From: Burkholderiales bacterium
GTDB lineage: Bacteria; Pseudomonadota; Gammaproteobacteria; Burkholderiales; Burkholderiaceae_C
Direction of reading: 5' to 3'
Assembly: GCA_016191995.1 (NCBI GenBank)
Contig: JACPVA010000178.1
Coordinates: 1 to 55,046 of the forward strand
Length of the DNA: 55,046 bases
Below are positions 18,367-27,198 of the stretch, piece after piece (the first letter of the stretch is position 1; every line of letters starts with the position of its first letter). Made by a program: the position numbers and the translations under genes. Below the pieces are notes generated by a model. That model was given only the letters and a program-made list of their open reading frames with translations. It was not told the DNA's origin and did not search any database.

Positions 18367-19058
18367 CCGGGATGCCCGGCGCGCCGGCCGTTTCCGGGTC
18401 GCGACCGGATGCGCGCACCGCCACGCTCGCGGCGCTGACCGCGGTGGCCGCGCTGCTGGCGATCGTCTCCGCCCCCTGGGCGCTCGGCCAGCCCTGGATG
18501 AACATGGTCTTCAAGCCGCTGGCGACGATCGGCATCATCGCCTACGCCGCCGGGCGTGGTCTGGATACGCCGGTGCTGCGCCGCTGGGTGCTGGCGGGGC
18601 TGGTCGCGTCGCTCGCTGGCGACATCGCGTTGCTCTGGCCCGAGCGCGGCTTCCTGCCCGGGCTGGTCGGCTTTCTCGTCGCCCACCTATGCTACCTGGT
18701 CGCCTTCACGCGCGGGCTGCGGCTGGCGGCGCGGCCGCTGCCCTTCGTCATCTACGCGGCGGTCGCCGGCGCGGTGCTGGCCTGGCTGTGGCCCGGGATC
18801 CCGGCGCCGCTGCGCCTGCCGGTCGTCGCCTATGTCGTCGCGCTGGCGGCGATGGCGGCGCAGGCGGCGGTGCGCTGGCGCGCCGGGCTGGCGGGGCCGT
18901 GGCTCGCCGCGGGCGGCGCGCAATTCCTCGCCTCGGACGCGCTGCTGGCGGCGGACCGCTTTGCCGAGCCGCTGCCGATGGCCTCGCTGTGGGTGCTGAC
19001 GACCTACTGGGCGGCGCAGTGGTGCATCGCCAGCTCGCTGGCGCCGGCGCGGCGCTGA
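18363..19058 (+). CDS. YhhN/TMEM86 family membrane protein (lysoplasmalogenase-like)
   Basis: A 231-residue integral membrane protein with about seven to eight hydrophobic segments. KPLATIGIIAYA near the N-terminus, ASLAGDIALLWP, and GAQFLASDALLAADRF match the conserved polar residues (K, D, SD) of the YhhN family, which contains vertebrate lysoplasmalogenase. The bacterial substrate is uncertain. The GTG start overlaps the stop of rep (GTGA); an ATG nine bases later is an alternative. Confidence 0.82.
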   Translation: MTGMPGAPAVSGSRPDARTATLAALTAVAALLAIVSAPWALGQPWMNMVFKPLATIGIIAYAAGRGLDTPVLRRWVLAGLVASLAGDIALLWPERGFLPGLVGFLVAHLCYLVAFTRGLRLAARPLPFVIYAAVAGAVLAWLWPGIPAPLRLPVVAYVVALAAMAAQAAVRWRAGLAGPWLAAGGAQFLASDALLAADRFAEPLPMASLWVLTTYWAAQWCIASSLAPARR

Positions 19059-19099
19059 GGCCGCAGCTCGTCATGCCGCGCCGGCCGCACCCGGTTCCC

Positions 19100-19126
19100 T
19101 CAAGTCCTCGCGCGATCGGCCGACAA
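19100..19126 (+). promoter_or_regulatory. Sigma-28 (FliA)-like flagellar promoter
   Basis: TCAAGTCC at 19100-19107 and GCCGACAA at 19119-19126 are separated by exactly 11 bases. The consensus is TAAAGTTT-N11-GCCGATAA. The -10 element differs by one base and the -35 element keeps the AAGT core. The ATG of the PilZ gene lies 27 bases downstream. The match is seen directly; promoter function is inferred. Confidence 0.6.
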
Positions 19127-19153
19127 GACGACGATGCGGGACCGGGACCGGCG

Positions 19154-19618
19154 ATGAACCAGCAAGCGCACGACGCCTATGCCGTCTCGGTGCTGCCGGC
19201 GGCGCCGCCGCGTGGCGGCAACTGCCCGATGTGCGGGCGGACTGGCGGCGGGGCGAGTTGCGCCGGCTGCGGCGCGCCGCTGGCGCCGCCGCCGCATTTC
19301 GACGACGGGCTGGAGGCCTGGGTCGGCCGCCGCGGCAGCCCGCGCGTCGACCGCGACGAGGCCGCGTTGTGGCTGCCTGCGGGTGCCGCGCGCCCGCAGG
19401 CGGTGCAGCTGCTCGACCTGTCGTTCAGCGGGCTGCGCGTGGCCAGCGCGCTGCCGGCCGCCGAAGGCGCCGTCGCGCGCGTCCGCACCGAGGCGCTGGA
19501 CGCCGTCGTCGAGGTCGTTCGCTGCCGCGCCGAGGGCGGCCGCTGGCTGCTGCACGCGCGGCTGCTGACGCTGCGGCTGCTGCAGCGCAGCGGGGCCTTC
19601 GTCTCGGCGACCGCCTGA
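19154..19618 (+). CDS. Zinc-ribbon plus PilZ domain protein, probable c-di-GMP-binding motility factor
   Basis: A 154-residue protein. Residues of about 22-40 form a two-knuckle zinc ribbon (CPMC and CAGC). The rest is a PilZ domain: RGSPR gives the RxxxR motif and DLSFSG gives the DxSxxG motif, the two c-di-GMP contacts. A sigma-28-like promoter stands directly upstream, so it is probably expressed with late flagellar genes. By analogy with YcgR, a brake or modulator of motility is plausible. The zinc ribbon is unusual for that group. The gene is separated by 95 bp from the YhhN gene and is convergent with the histidine kinase. Confidence 0.75.
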   Translation: MNQQAHDAYAVSVLPAAPPRGGNCPMCGRTGGGASCAGCGAPLAPPPHFDDGLEAWVGRRGSPRVDRDEAALWLPAGAARPQAVQLLDLSFSGLRVASALPAAEGAVARVRTEALDAVVEVVRCRAEGGRWLLHARLLTLRLLQRSGAFVSATA

Positions 19619-19671
19619 GCGTCGCCGCGGCCCGCATCCCGGGGTTGCCGCCGCCACGCTGGCGCCGACGC

Positions 19672-21492
19672 TCAATCGGCGGCCTGCGACCCCTGCCGCA
19701 ACCCGAGCTTGTAGGCGATCATCGCGCGCAGTCGCGCCGGCAGCACCGGTTTCGTCAGCAGGTGGTAATCGTGCTGCTCGGCCTGGGCTTCGTGGCCACC
19801 CATGGTGCTGCCGGTGATCACGACCGCCGGCAGCGTCGACCCGCTCCAGTGCGCGCGCACCAGCGCCAGCGCGTCGATGCCGGTGTGGCCGTCGGGCAGC
19901 CGGTAGTCGACCAGCAGCAGATCCGGCGCGCGCGGCGGCGGCTCGGCGAGCCAGGCCTGGACGGCGTCGACCGCCTCGAACGCCAGCACGTCGGCCCCCC
20001 AGGCCTGCAGCAGCACGACCAGCCCCTCGCGCACCGCGGCCTCGTCCTCGACGACGAGCACCAGCCGGCCGTCCAGCGCCAGCCCGATCGGGGCCCGGAT
20101 CCCGGCCGCCGGCGCGTCGAGGCTGCGCGTCACCTTGCCCGCGGGCAGTTCGAGCTCTAACACGCTGCCGTGGCCGACGCGCGAACGCACCGCCAGCGGC
20201 GCCTCCATCAGCGCCGCCAGCCGCTTGACGATCGCCAGCCCCAGCCCGAGGCCCTTGCGCTGCTGCGGTGCCAGCGGGCGCGGCCCCTGGACCTGGTAGA
20301 ACTCGTCGAAGATATGCGGTAGGCTGGCCTCGGCGATGCCGATGCCGCTGTCCCAGACCTGCAGCAGCACGCGCTCGCCGCGCGCGCGTGCCCCGACCAG
20401 CACGCCGCCGTCGTCGGTATAGCGCAGCGCGTTGCTGACCAGGTTGCGCAGGATGCGCTCCAGCAGCACCGGGTCGGCGCGCACGACGCGGTCGCCGCCG
20501 CGCAGGGTCAGCTGCAGCCCCTTCTCGAACGCCAGCGGCTCGAAGTGCAGCCGCAGGCGGGCGAACAGCTCGCGCAGGCGCAGCGGCTCGGCGCGCACCT
20601 CGACCGCGCCGGTGTCGATGCGCGTGATGTCGAGCAGCTCGCCGAACAAGCCCTCCAGCGCGTCGACCGACTCGTTGATGCTGTGCACCAGCGAGGCCAC
20701 CTCGGGGTCGCGCGAGCGCTGGCGCAGCGCCTCGGCGAACAGGCCCATCGCGTGCAGCGGCTGGCGCAGGTCGTGGCTGGCGGCGGCGAAGAACTGCGTC
20801 TTGGCCTGGCTCGCCGCCTCGGCGGCGCGGCGCGCCGCCTCGGCCTCGGCCTTGCCGATCCGAAGCTGCATCGCGATCTCGTCGGTGCGCGTCTTCAGTT
20901 CGATCGCCTGCCGCAGCGCGGTGCCGGCGGTGCGCCCCATCACCAGCGCGAGCACGAACAGCAGCAGCATGACGCCGGCCATCTGCCAGTGCCAGGGCTG
21001 CGAGGCGTCGCTGGCCACGCGCACGATCGCCGGCAGCAGGACGATGCCGGCCAGCGCGAGGAACAACCGCCACTGCCCGGCCAGCAGTTGCACCGCGCCC
21101 AGACAGTAGCTGTACACGACCAGCAGCAGCGCGAGCCGGTGGTAGGGCTCGCCCAGCCCCCAGAACAGCCACACCGCCACGCCCCACATCGCGCCCTGCG
21201 CGACGACGAGGGCGCGCCAGCCCTTGCGCCAGCCGTGCAGCGCGGCGTCGTCGTCGTGCTCGGCGGCGTTCCGGTAGCGCCAGTGATGCGCCAGCCGCAG
21301 CAGCCACAGCGAGCCGCCGCATCCCAGCCAGGCGAGCATCGCGCGGCGGTCGGCCCAGGGCCAGAAGATCGCGCCCAGCAGCACCAGCCCGACCGCATTG
21401 CCGGCCAGCGAGGCCGGCGTCTGCACCGCCAGCGCGCGCAGGTGGTCGACCTCGCGCGGGACGCGCCGCCGATCGGGCGCGCCAGCCTTCAT
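19672..21492 (-). CDS. Membrane-bound hybrid histidine kinase with C-terminal receiver
   Basis: A 606-residue protein if started at ATG 21492. Residues of about 15-190 hold six or so membrane segments; a coiled helix follows (KTRTDEIAMQLRIGKAEAEA). The HisKA H-box is FFAAASHDLRQPLHAMG, then N-box NLVSNALRY, G1 DSGIGI and G2 KGLGLGLAIV. A receiver domain ends the protein (VVEDEAAVREG, phospho-acceptor in LLLVDYRLPDG, Lys in LLTKPV). The frame is open to a GTG at 21693, which would add an Ala-rich stretch without family features. It is paired with the NarL-type regulator just upstream. The signal is unknown. Confidence 0.88.
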   Translation of the reverse strand: MKAGAPDRRRVPREVDHLRALAVQTPASLAGNAVGLVLLGAIFWPWADRRAMLAWLGCGGSLWLLRLAHHWRYRNAAEHDDDAALHGWRKGWRALVVAQGAMWGVAVWLFWGLGEPYHRLALLLVVYSYCLGAVQLLAGQWRLFLALAGIVLLPAIVRVASDASQPWHWQMAGVMLLLFVLALVMGRTAGTALRQAIELKTRTDEIAMQLRIGKAEAEAARRAAEAASQAKTQFFAAASHDLRQPLHAMGLFAEALRQRSRDPEVASLVHSINESVDALEGLFGELLDITRIDTGAVEVRAEPLRLRELFARLRLHFEPLAFEKGLQLTLRGGDRVVRADPVLLERILRNLVSNALRYTDDGGVLVGARARGERVLLQVWDSGIGIAEASLPHIFDEFYQVQGPRPLAPQQRKGLGLGLAIVKRLAALMEAPLAVRSRVGHGSVLELELPAGKVTRSLDAPAAGIRAPIGLALDGRLVLVVEDEAAVREGLVVLLQAWGADVLAFEAVDAVQAWLAEPPPRAPDLLLVDYRLPDGHTGIDALALVRAHWSGSTLPAVVITGSTMGGHEAQAEQHDYHLLTKPVLPARLRAMIAYKLGLRQGSQAAD

Positions 21493-21697
21493 CGTCTCGC
21501 CGACTGCGGCGGCCGCGTCACCGCCGGCTGCAGCAAGAGCCTCTTCGCCCGATGCGGGTGGCGCGCCGCCGCGCGCGCCGGCGGCCGCGCCGAGCTTCAG
21601 CGTGGCGACGTCCGGTCGTCCTTCGGCCGCCGGCACGACGCGGTCCGCGGCGGCTGCGGCAGCCGACCCGGCCGCGGAGCCCGCGCTCGGCACGGCG

Positions 21698-22429
21698 TCA
21701 GCGCGGCGCCGGCCGCCGCGCGCTGAAGCCGCCTTGCGCCTGCGTCATCTGGCTGACGGCGAGCACCGCCTGGGTGCGCGTGCTGACCCCGAGTGCACGC
21801 AGCACCGCCGCGACGTGATCCTTGACGGTCTCGACCGAAACGCCGAGCTGGCGCGCGATCAGCTTGTTCGGCAGGCCCTGCAGCAGCAGCGCCAGCACCT
21901 CGGTCTGGCGCGGCGTCAGCCCGATCGATTCGAGCGTGGCCACGCGCTGGTGCGGCGCCGCCTGCGCGTGTTCGGCCAGCGGCCGCATGACCTGCGGCTC
22001 GGTATCGACCTCGTCGCTGCGCGGCGCGCGCTCGAGCCCGAGCATCGACGGCGGCACGTACAGCCCGCCCGACATCACCAGCCGCAGCGCCTCGACGAGC
22101 GCATCGTTGGACGTGCGCTTGGGCACGAAGCCCATCGCGCCGAGGTCGAGCGCGCGGATGACGTCGCTCGTGCGCTCGGAGGCCGAGACGATGACCACCG
22201 GGACGGCCGGCCAGGTCGCGCGCAGCTCGGCCAGGACCTCGAAGCCGTCGACCTCGCCGAGCGCCAGATCGAGCAGCACGAGGTCGAAGCTGTCGTCCTC
22301 GCGCAGCGCCTGCCGCGCCGCCTCGGCGGTGGCCACGCCGACGACGGTGACGTCGTCGCCGATGCCCTGGATCACGCGCTCCAGGGCGGCGAGGATCAAC
22401 GGATGGTCGTCGACGAGCAGCACCTTCAT
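21698..22429 (-). CDS. NarL/LuxR-type response regulator
   Basis: A 243-residue two-domain regulator. The receiver (MKVLLVDDHPLIL, phospho-acceptor Asp in DLVLLDLALG near residue 55, Lys in GFVPKRTS) is followed by a linker and a LuxR helix-turn-helix (LTPRQTEVLALLLQGLPNKLIARQLGVS in two parts, then ETVKDHVAAV). A GGGGAGA ribosome site precedes ATG 22429 at good spacing. The gene lies immediately upstream of the hybrid kinase on the same strand, so they probably form one two-component system. Target genes are not evident. Confidence 0.92.
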   Translation of the reverse strand: MKVLLVDDHPLILAALERVIQGIGDDVTVVGVATAEAARQALREDDSFDLVLLDLALGEVDGFEVLAELRATWPAVPVVIVSASERTSDVIRALDLGAMGFVPKRTSNDALVEALRLVMSGGLYVPPSMLGLERAPRSDEVDTEPQVMRPLAEHAQAAPHQRVATLESIGLTPRQTEVLALLLQGLPNKLIARQLGVSVETVKDHVAAVLRALGVSTRTQAVLAVSQMTQAQGGFSARRPAPR

Positions 22430-22570
22430 CGCAGCATCTCCCCGGCGGTCGCGGCCGCGCCGCGCGGCCGCCGCATCGGCTGGGCTGCGCATGCTACGCC
22501 GTGGCGCGCGCGGGCGCTCGCCCCCCGTTGGTGGGAAGGCGCCGGCATGCCCTCGCTCGGGGGCGCCCGT

Positions 22571-23023
22571 TCAGACGAATCGGCGCGACACCGCGAGCGC
22601 GACGCAGGCCGGCTTGCTGCTGCCGTCGAGCTCCATCGTGCACTCGACGACGAGCTGCGCGCCGCCTTCGATCGGCTGGAACTCGCGCAGCACGAAGCGC
22701 CCGCGCAGCCGGCTGCCGGCGCGCACCGGGGCCGGGAAGCGCACCCGGTCCAGGCCGTAGTTGACACTCATGCGCAGGCCACCGATCTCGAACGCCGCCA
22801 TGCCCATCGCCGGCAGCATCGACAGCGTCAGGAAGCCATGCGCGATCGTCGCGCCGAACGGCCCGGCGGCGGCGCGCACCGGGTCGACGTGGATCCACTG
22901 GTCGTCGCCGGTGGCCTCGGCGAAGCGATCGATGCGCGCCTGGTCGATCACGAACCAGTCGCTCACACCGATCTCCTGGCCGACCAGCGGCTGCAGATCG
23001 GACAGATGCGCGTATCGCTTCAT
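22571..23023 (-). CDS. MaoC-like hotdog dehydratase
   Basis: A 150-residue single hotdog-fold protein. DQWIHVDPVRAAAGPFG and TIAHGFLTLS carry the catalytic Asp and His of (R)-specific enoyl-CoA hydratases, in the NodN/MaoC branch. These enzymes hydrate trans-2-enoyl-CoA and can feed polyhydroxyalkanoate or fatty acid metabolism. The start codon overlaps the stop of the parA-like gene (ATGA), so the two are co-translated although no functional link is obvious. Confidence 0.9.
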   Translation of the reverse strand: MKRYAHLSDLQPLVGQEIGVSDWFVIDQARIDRFAEATGDDQWIHVDPVRAAAGPFGATIAHGFLTLSMLPAMGMAAFEIGGLRMSVNYGLDRVRFPAPVRAGSRLRGRFVLREFQPIEGGAQLVVECTMELDGSSKPACVALAVSRRFV

Positions 23024-23712
23024 GCGTGGGGTTCCTTGGAGGGGTTGGGGTTCGGGGCGCCGGCCGCCGGGCCGGGCAGCGGCGCGTGTCCCGCGTCGAC
23101 GCCCAGCCACTCCAGCAGCGGCGCCCACTGCGCGAGGTCGCGCTCGACGCGGCCGGCGGCGACGTCCCACAGCGTCAGCCCGCGCGCGGCCAGGTGGACG
23201 TAATTCTGCGTGTCGCGCAGCGCCGCGACCAGCGGCGGCGCCAGCGTCGCCGTCCAGTGGCGCAGCTGCTCGAGCGCGATCGTGTGCTCGCGCACGCGCA
23301 TCGCGACCAGCGCGACACGGATGGCGCCAGCACGCTTGTGCTCGGCCAGCGCGCGCACGAAGCCATGCGTGGCCTGGATGTCGAACAGGCTGGCCTGCAG
23401 CGGCACCAGGATCCGGTCGGCGATGCGCAGCACGGCGTCCAGCCGCTTGCCATGCAGCCCGGCCGGGGTATCGAGCACGATGTCCGTCGTGCCCCGGGGC
23501 GGGCGCACGATATCGCCGGGTGCCACCTCCCAGCCGCGGATCGTCGCCAGCTGCGGCGGCCGCAGCGCCAGCCATTGGCGCGACGACTGCTGGCGGTCGA
23601 CGTCGCCGAGCATCGGCGCGCGGCCGGCCGCCGCCAGCGCGCCGGCGATGTTGGTCGCCAGCGTGCTCTTGCCGACGCCACCCTTCGGGTTGGCGATCAC
23701 GATCACCGGCAT
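23020..23712 (-). CDS. ParA/MinD-family ATPase
   Basis: A 230-residue P-loop ATPase. The deviant Walker A is KGGVGKST in IANPKGGVGKSTLATN near residues 9-16; a switch I-like GDVDRQQSS and Walker B VLDTPAG follow. ATG 23712 has an AGGAG site about 7 bases upstream. No parB or centromere-like repeats are nearby, so this is probably an orphan ParA that positions another cargo (chemoreceptors, PHA granules, carboxysome-like bodies) rather than the chromosome. The adjacent MaoC-type gene makes a PHA-granule role thinkable, but that is only a guess. Confidence 0.88.
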   Translation of the reverse strand: MPVIVIANPKGGVGKSTLATNIAGALAAAGRAPMLGDVDRQQSSRQWLALRPPQLATIRGWEVAPGDIVRPPRGTTDIVLDTPAGLHGKRLDAVLRIADRILVPLQASLFDIQATHGFVRALAEHKRAGAIRVALVAMRVREHTIALEQLRHWTATLAPPLVAALRDTQNYVHLAARGLTLWDVAAGRVERDLAQWAPLLEWLGVDAGHAPLPGPAAGAPNPNPSKEPHA

Positions 23713-23791
23713 GGCCCGCTCCTGTCCTGGCCCCGGCACGCCGCCGGGACCGGCGCGCATCGTAGCCGCTGACGCGGGTCGCGCCGCATGC

Positions 23792-24883
23792 TCAGCGTTC
23801 TTCGCCCAGGTAGCGCTTGCGCCGGAACAGCAGCACCAGCGCGACGACGACCGCCGCCATCAGCCCCACCGTGGCCCACACGCCGGTGGCCGAGTGGATC
23901 CACGGCAAGGCCTCGAAATTCATGCCGAAGAAGCCCGTGATCAGGTTCAGCGGCAGGAAGACCGCGGTCAGCACGGTGAGCGTGCGCATGATGCCGTTCG
24001 TGCGGTGGCCGAGCGCCGAGAAGTGCATCTGCACCGCGACCTCGGCCGACTCCTCCAGGCGGCGCACATGCGCCAGCACGCGGCCGATATGCTCGAGCAC
24101 GTCGCGCGAGCGCACGCGCAGCAGCTCGCGCTCGCGCCGGGCCGCGGCGTCGGGCTCCTGCGGCCACTCGTCCAGGGCGTCGATCCACTCCTGCACCGCG
24201 CTGCGCTGGTCCTCGCAGATGTCCTCCAGCAGGTGCAGCAGGTCGCGCGAGGCCAGCAGCGCGTGCCAGTCGCGGAAGCGGCTGCGCGGGTCGAGCAGCT
24301 CGTGCTGCTGCCGACCGAGCTGGCGCGTCAGCAGCCGGCGCAGGTCGAGGTAGCTGTCGACCATGTGGTTGACCATGCGCAGCATCAGGTCCGCGGGGCT
24401 GGCCGGCAGCCGCGCAGTGCCGCGCCCGTCGGCGCTGGCGGCCAGCGCCTGCAACCGCTGGGCGAAGTGGTCGCGCACTGCGCACTCGGCCGAGTGCACC
24501 GTCAGCAGCACGCGGTCGAAGACGACGAAGCCCACCGGGCTGGTGTCGATCGCCTCCGCCGCGCCGGCGCCGGAGGCCGGCAGCGCGAGCTCGTCGGCGC
24601 CGCCGCGCGCACCGCCGGCCGCCGCCAGGCGGCGAAAGACCATCATGTCGTAGCTCGACGTGTAGTCGTAGTGGCTCGGCAACTGCTGGTTGAGCAGGTC
24701 CGAGACATGCAGGTCGACGACCGTCGCGCCGCACCAGCGCTGCAGCACGGCCTGGACCTGCACGAGATGCGCGTCGAGCACGCTGCGCGCCACGCCGATC
24801 CAGACGAATCCGGCCGCAGGCAGCTCGTCCGGCAGCCCGGGCAGCTCGGCGAAGCGCTCCGCACCGAGGTGGAAGACGCGCAT
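23792..24883 (-). CDS. corA: CorA-family magnesium/cobalt transporter
   Basis: A 363-residue protein. The two C-terminal membrane helices and the signature loop GFFGMNFEALPW (GMN motif) near residues 315-327 define the CorA channel family; the long N-terminal cytoplasmic funnel domain precedes them. The C-terminus ends in basic residues (RRKRYLGEER), as is usual. It forms homopentamers in the inner membrane and conducts Mg2+, sometimes Co2+ or Ni2+. It sits between hemB upstream and parA downstream on the same strand. Confidence 0.93.
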   Translation of the reverse strand: MRVFHLGAERFAELPGLPDELPAAGFVWIGVARSVLDAHLVQVQAVLQRWCGATVVDLHVSDLLNQQLPSHYDYTSSYDMMVFRRLAAAGGARGGADELALPASGAGAAEAIDTSPVGFVVFDRVLLTVHSAECAVRDHFAQRLQALAASADGRGTARLPASPADLMLRMVNHMVDSYLDLRRLLTRQLGRQQHELLDPRSRFRDWHALLASRDLLHLLEDICEDQRSAVQEWIDALDEWPQEPDAAARRERELLRVRSRDVLEHIGRVLAHVRRLEESAEVAVQMHFSALGHRTNGIMRTLTVLTAVFLPLNLITGFFGMNFEALPWIHSATGVWATVGLMAAVVVALVLLFRRKRYLGEER

Positions 24884-24902
24884 CGGGCAGGCGGGCGTCG
24901 CT

Positions 24903-26060
<1,158 letters not shown>

Positions 26061-26068
26061 TCACATTC

Positions 26069-26077
26069 TGATACAGT
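26069..26077 (+). promoter_or_regulatory. Candidate extended -10 promoter for the hemB-hemJ intergenic RNA
   Basis: TGATACAGT reads as an extended -10 element (TGn followed by TACAGT). No good -35 is seen 17 bases upstream, which extended -10 promoters tolerate. A start near 26084 would give an RNA of about 110 bases ending at the terminator at 26195. Confidence 0.4.
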
Positions 26078-26083
26078 GATCAG

Positions 26084-26195
26084 CGGGTGACGGCCGCGAG
26101 GCCCGAGCCCCCTGCTTTTCCTCCCTGAGCAGGTGCCTTGTTGCACGACAGCGATGAGGCTTGCAGGCCCCGGCTCCCGCCGGGGCCTCTTTTTT
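26084..26195 (+). ncRNA. Candidate structured small RNA or attenuated leader upstream of hemJ
   Basis: Three stem-loops follow one another. Stem 1 pairs CCTGCT (26111-26116) with AGCAGG (26128-26133), and its 11-base loop contains CCTCCC, an anti-Shine-Dalgarno motif. Stem 2 pairs GCCTT (26135-26139) with GAGGC (26156-26160). Stem 3 is a perfect intrinsic terminator. GAGGCCC at 26098-26104 could also pair with GGGCCTC in the terminator, so an antiterminated form is possible. No convincing protein frame explains the region. It could be a trans-acting sRNA or a hemJ leader. It matches no RNA family that I recognise. Confidence 0.5.
26165..26195 (+). terminator. Intrinsic terminator between hemB and hemJ
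   Basis: Ten-base-pair stem, left arm 26165-26174 and right arm 26179-26188, with a TCCC tetraloop, then C and six T residues (26190-26195). It points along the plus strand, yet no plus-strand protein gene precedes it: hemB runs the other way. It must therefore end a short RNA or attenuate hemJ, whose ATG is only 20 bases further. Confidence 0.85.
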
Positions 26196-26214
26196 CGCCG
26201 CCCATAATGCCCGC

Positions 26215-26643
26215 ATGAGCACCGGCTACCTGTGGGTCAAGGCCTTCCACATCGTCTTCGTCGCCGCCTGGTTCGCGGGGCTGTTCTACCTGCCGCGGCT
26301 GTTCATCAACCTGGCGCTGGTACCCGCCGACAGCCACGCCGAGCGCGAGCGGCTGCTGCTGATGGCGCGCAAGCTGTACCGCTTCATGAACCTGCTGATG
26401 CTGCCGGCGGTCGCGCTCGGGCTGTGGCTGTGGCTGGGCTACGGGATAGGTGGCGGCTGGATGCATGCCAAGCTCGCGCTGGTGCTCGTCGTGATCGGCT
26501 ACCACGAGGCCTGCCGGCGGCTGCTGCGGCGCTTCGAGGCGCTCGGCAACCGCCACGGCCACCGCTGGTACCGCGTGTTCAACGAGCTGACGGTGCTGCT
26601 GTTCGCCGCCATCGTCGTGCTGGTGGTCGTCAAGCCGTTTTGA
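26215..26643 (+). CDS. hemJ: HemJ-type protoporphyrinogen IX oxidase (CopD/UPF0093 family)
   Basis: A 142-residue membrane protein with four hydrophobic segments. VKAFHIVFVAAWFAGLFYLPRL holds the conserved His of HemJ, and MHAKLALVLV ahead of GYHEACRR holds the essential Lys and the second His. HemJ oxidises protoporphyrinogen IX to protoporphyrin IX, the penultimate step of haem synthesis in bacteria lacking HemG or HemY. Placement beside hemB supports the call over a copper-resistance role. ATG 26215 lies 20 bases after a strong terminator, so a downstream promoter or readthrough is needed for expression. Confidence 0.88.
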   Translation: MSTGYLWVKAFHIVFVAAWFAGLFYLPRLFINLALVPADSHAERERLLLMARKLYRFMNLLMLPAVALGLWLWLGYGIGGGWMHAKLALVLVVIGYHEACRRLLRRFEALGNRHGHRWYRVFNELTVLLFAAIVVLVVVKPF

Positions 26644-26650
26644 AATAGGA

Positions 26651-26783
26651 CCCCCACGCTCACTGCGTTCGCTGCCCCCCGAAGGGGCGCTTGCTGCGGA
26701 CCGGCAGAGCCGGATCCGCGCAAGGGCTTCACTGGGCCGGTTTCATGCGTCGCGGGTGACGTGGTGGCGCCATGGACAACTGA
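26651..26783. repeat. 133-bp intergenic repeat, copy A
   Basis: This segment matches the reverse complement of 54828-54960 over its full 133 bases without gaps; I count 11 differences by eye. It contains a hairpin-forming core: GCCCC with GGGGC around 26683-26699, and an imperfect stem of about 35 bases around 26699-26725. It carries no open reading frame and no transposase. It follows the hemJ stop codon by seven bases. Confidence 0.9.
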
Positions 26784-26865
26784 CACGACGCGCCGCGGGC
26801 CGCAGGCACCCTTTGCGCGCACCGCGGCGCGCCTCGCGGCGATCGCCGCTGCCTACAATCGCCCG

Positions 26866-27198
26866 ATGCCCACGCCCTACTACCAGCGTCATATCTTCTT
26901 CTGCCTCAACCAGCGCGAGAACGGCGAGGCCGCGTGCGCGCAGCACGATGCGATCGGCGCCTTCGACCACTGCAAGCAGCGCGTCAAGGCGCTCGGCCTG
27001 GCCGGCCCGGGCAAGGTGCGCGTCAACAAGGCCGGCTGCCTGGACCGTTGCGCCGGCGGCCCGGTCGCGGTGGTCTACCCCGAGGGCACCTGGTACACCT
27101 ACGTCGACCCGAGCGACATCGACGAGATCGTCGAGCGCCACCTGCAGCACGGCGAGCCCGTGCCGCGGCTGCTGCTGGCGCCCGACATCGGCCGATGA
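26866..27198 (+). CDS. Thioredoxin-like [2Fe-2S] ferredoxin
   Basis: A 110-residue protein. Cysteines at residues 13, 24, 58 and 62 (FFCLNQR, AACAQ, GCLDRC) fit the cluster ligands of the small thioredoxin-fold ferredoxin family (COG3411); Cys36 is extra. GVRVNKAGCLDRC-type spacing and VVYPEGTWYTYV are typical. The electron partners are unknown. Its stop overlaps the start of the following hydrolase gene (ATGA), so they are expressed together. Confidence 0.9.
   Translation: MPTPYYQRHIFFCLNQRENGEAACAQHDAIGAFDHCKQRVKALGLAGPGKVRVNKAGCLDRCAGGPVAVVYPEGTWYTYVDPSDIDEIVERHLQHGEPVPRLLLAPDIGR

Noticed and set aside
21492-21693. GTG start at 21693 for the hybrid kinase
   Set aside because: Adds an Ala/Gly-rich stretch with no ribosome site; ATG 21492 fits the family's short N-terminus before the first membrane helix.
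26154-26207. 17-residue leader peptide frame running through the terminator before hemJ
   Set aside because: No ribosome site and no run of regulatory codons; an attenuator peptide is not supported, although I could not exclude it.
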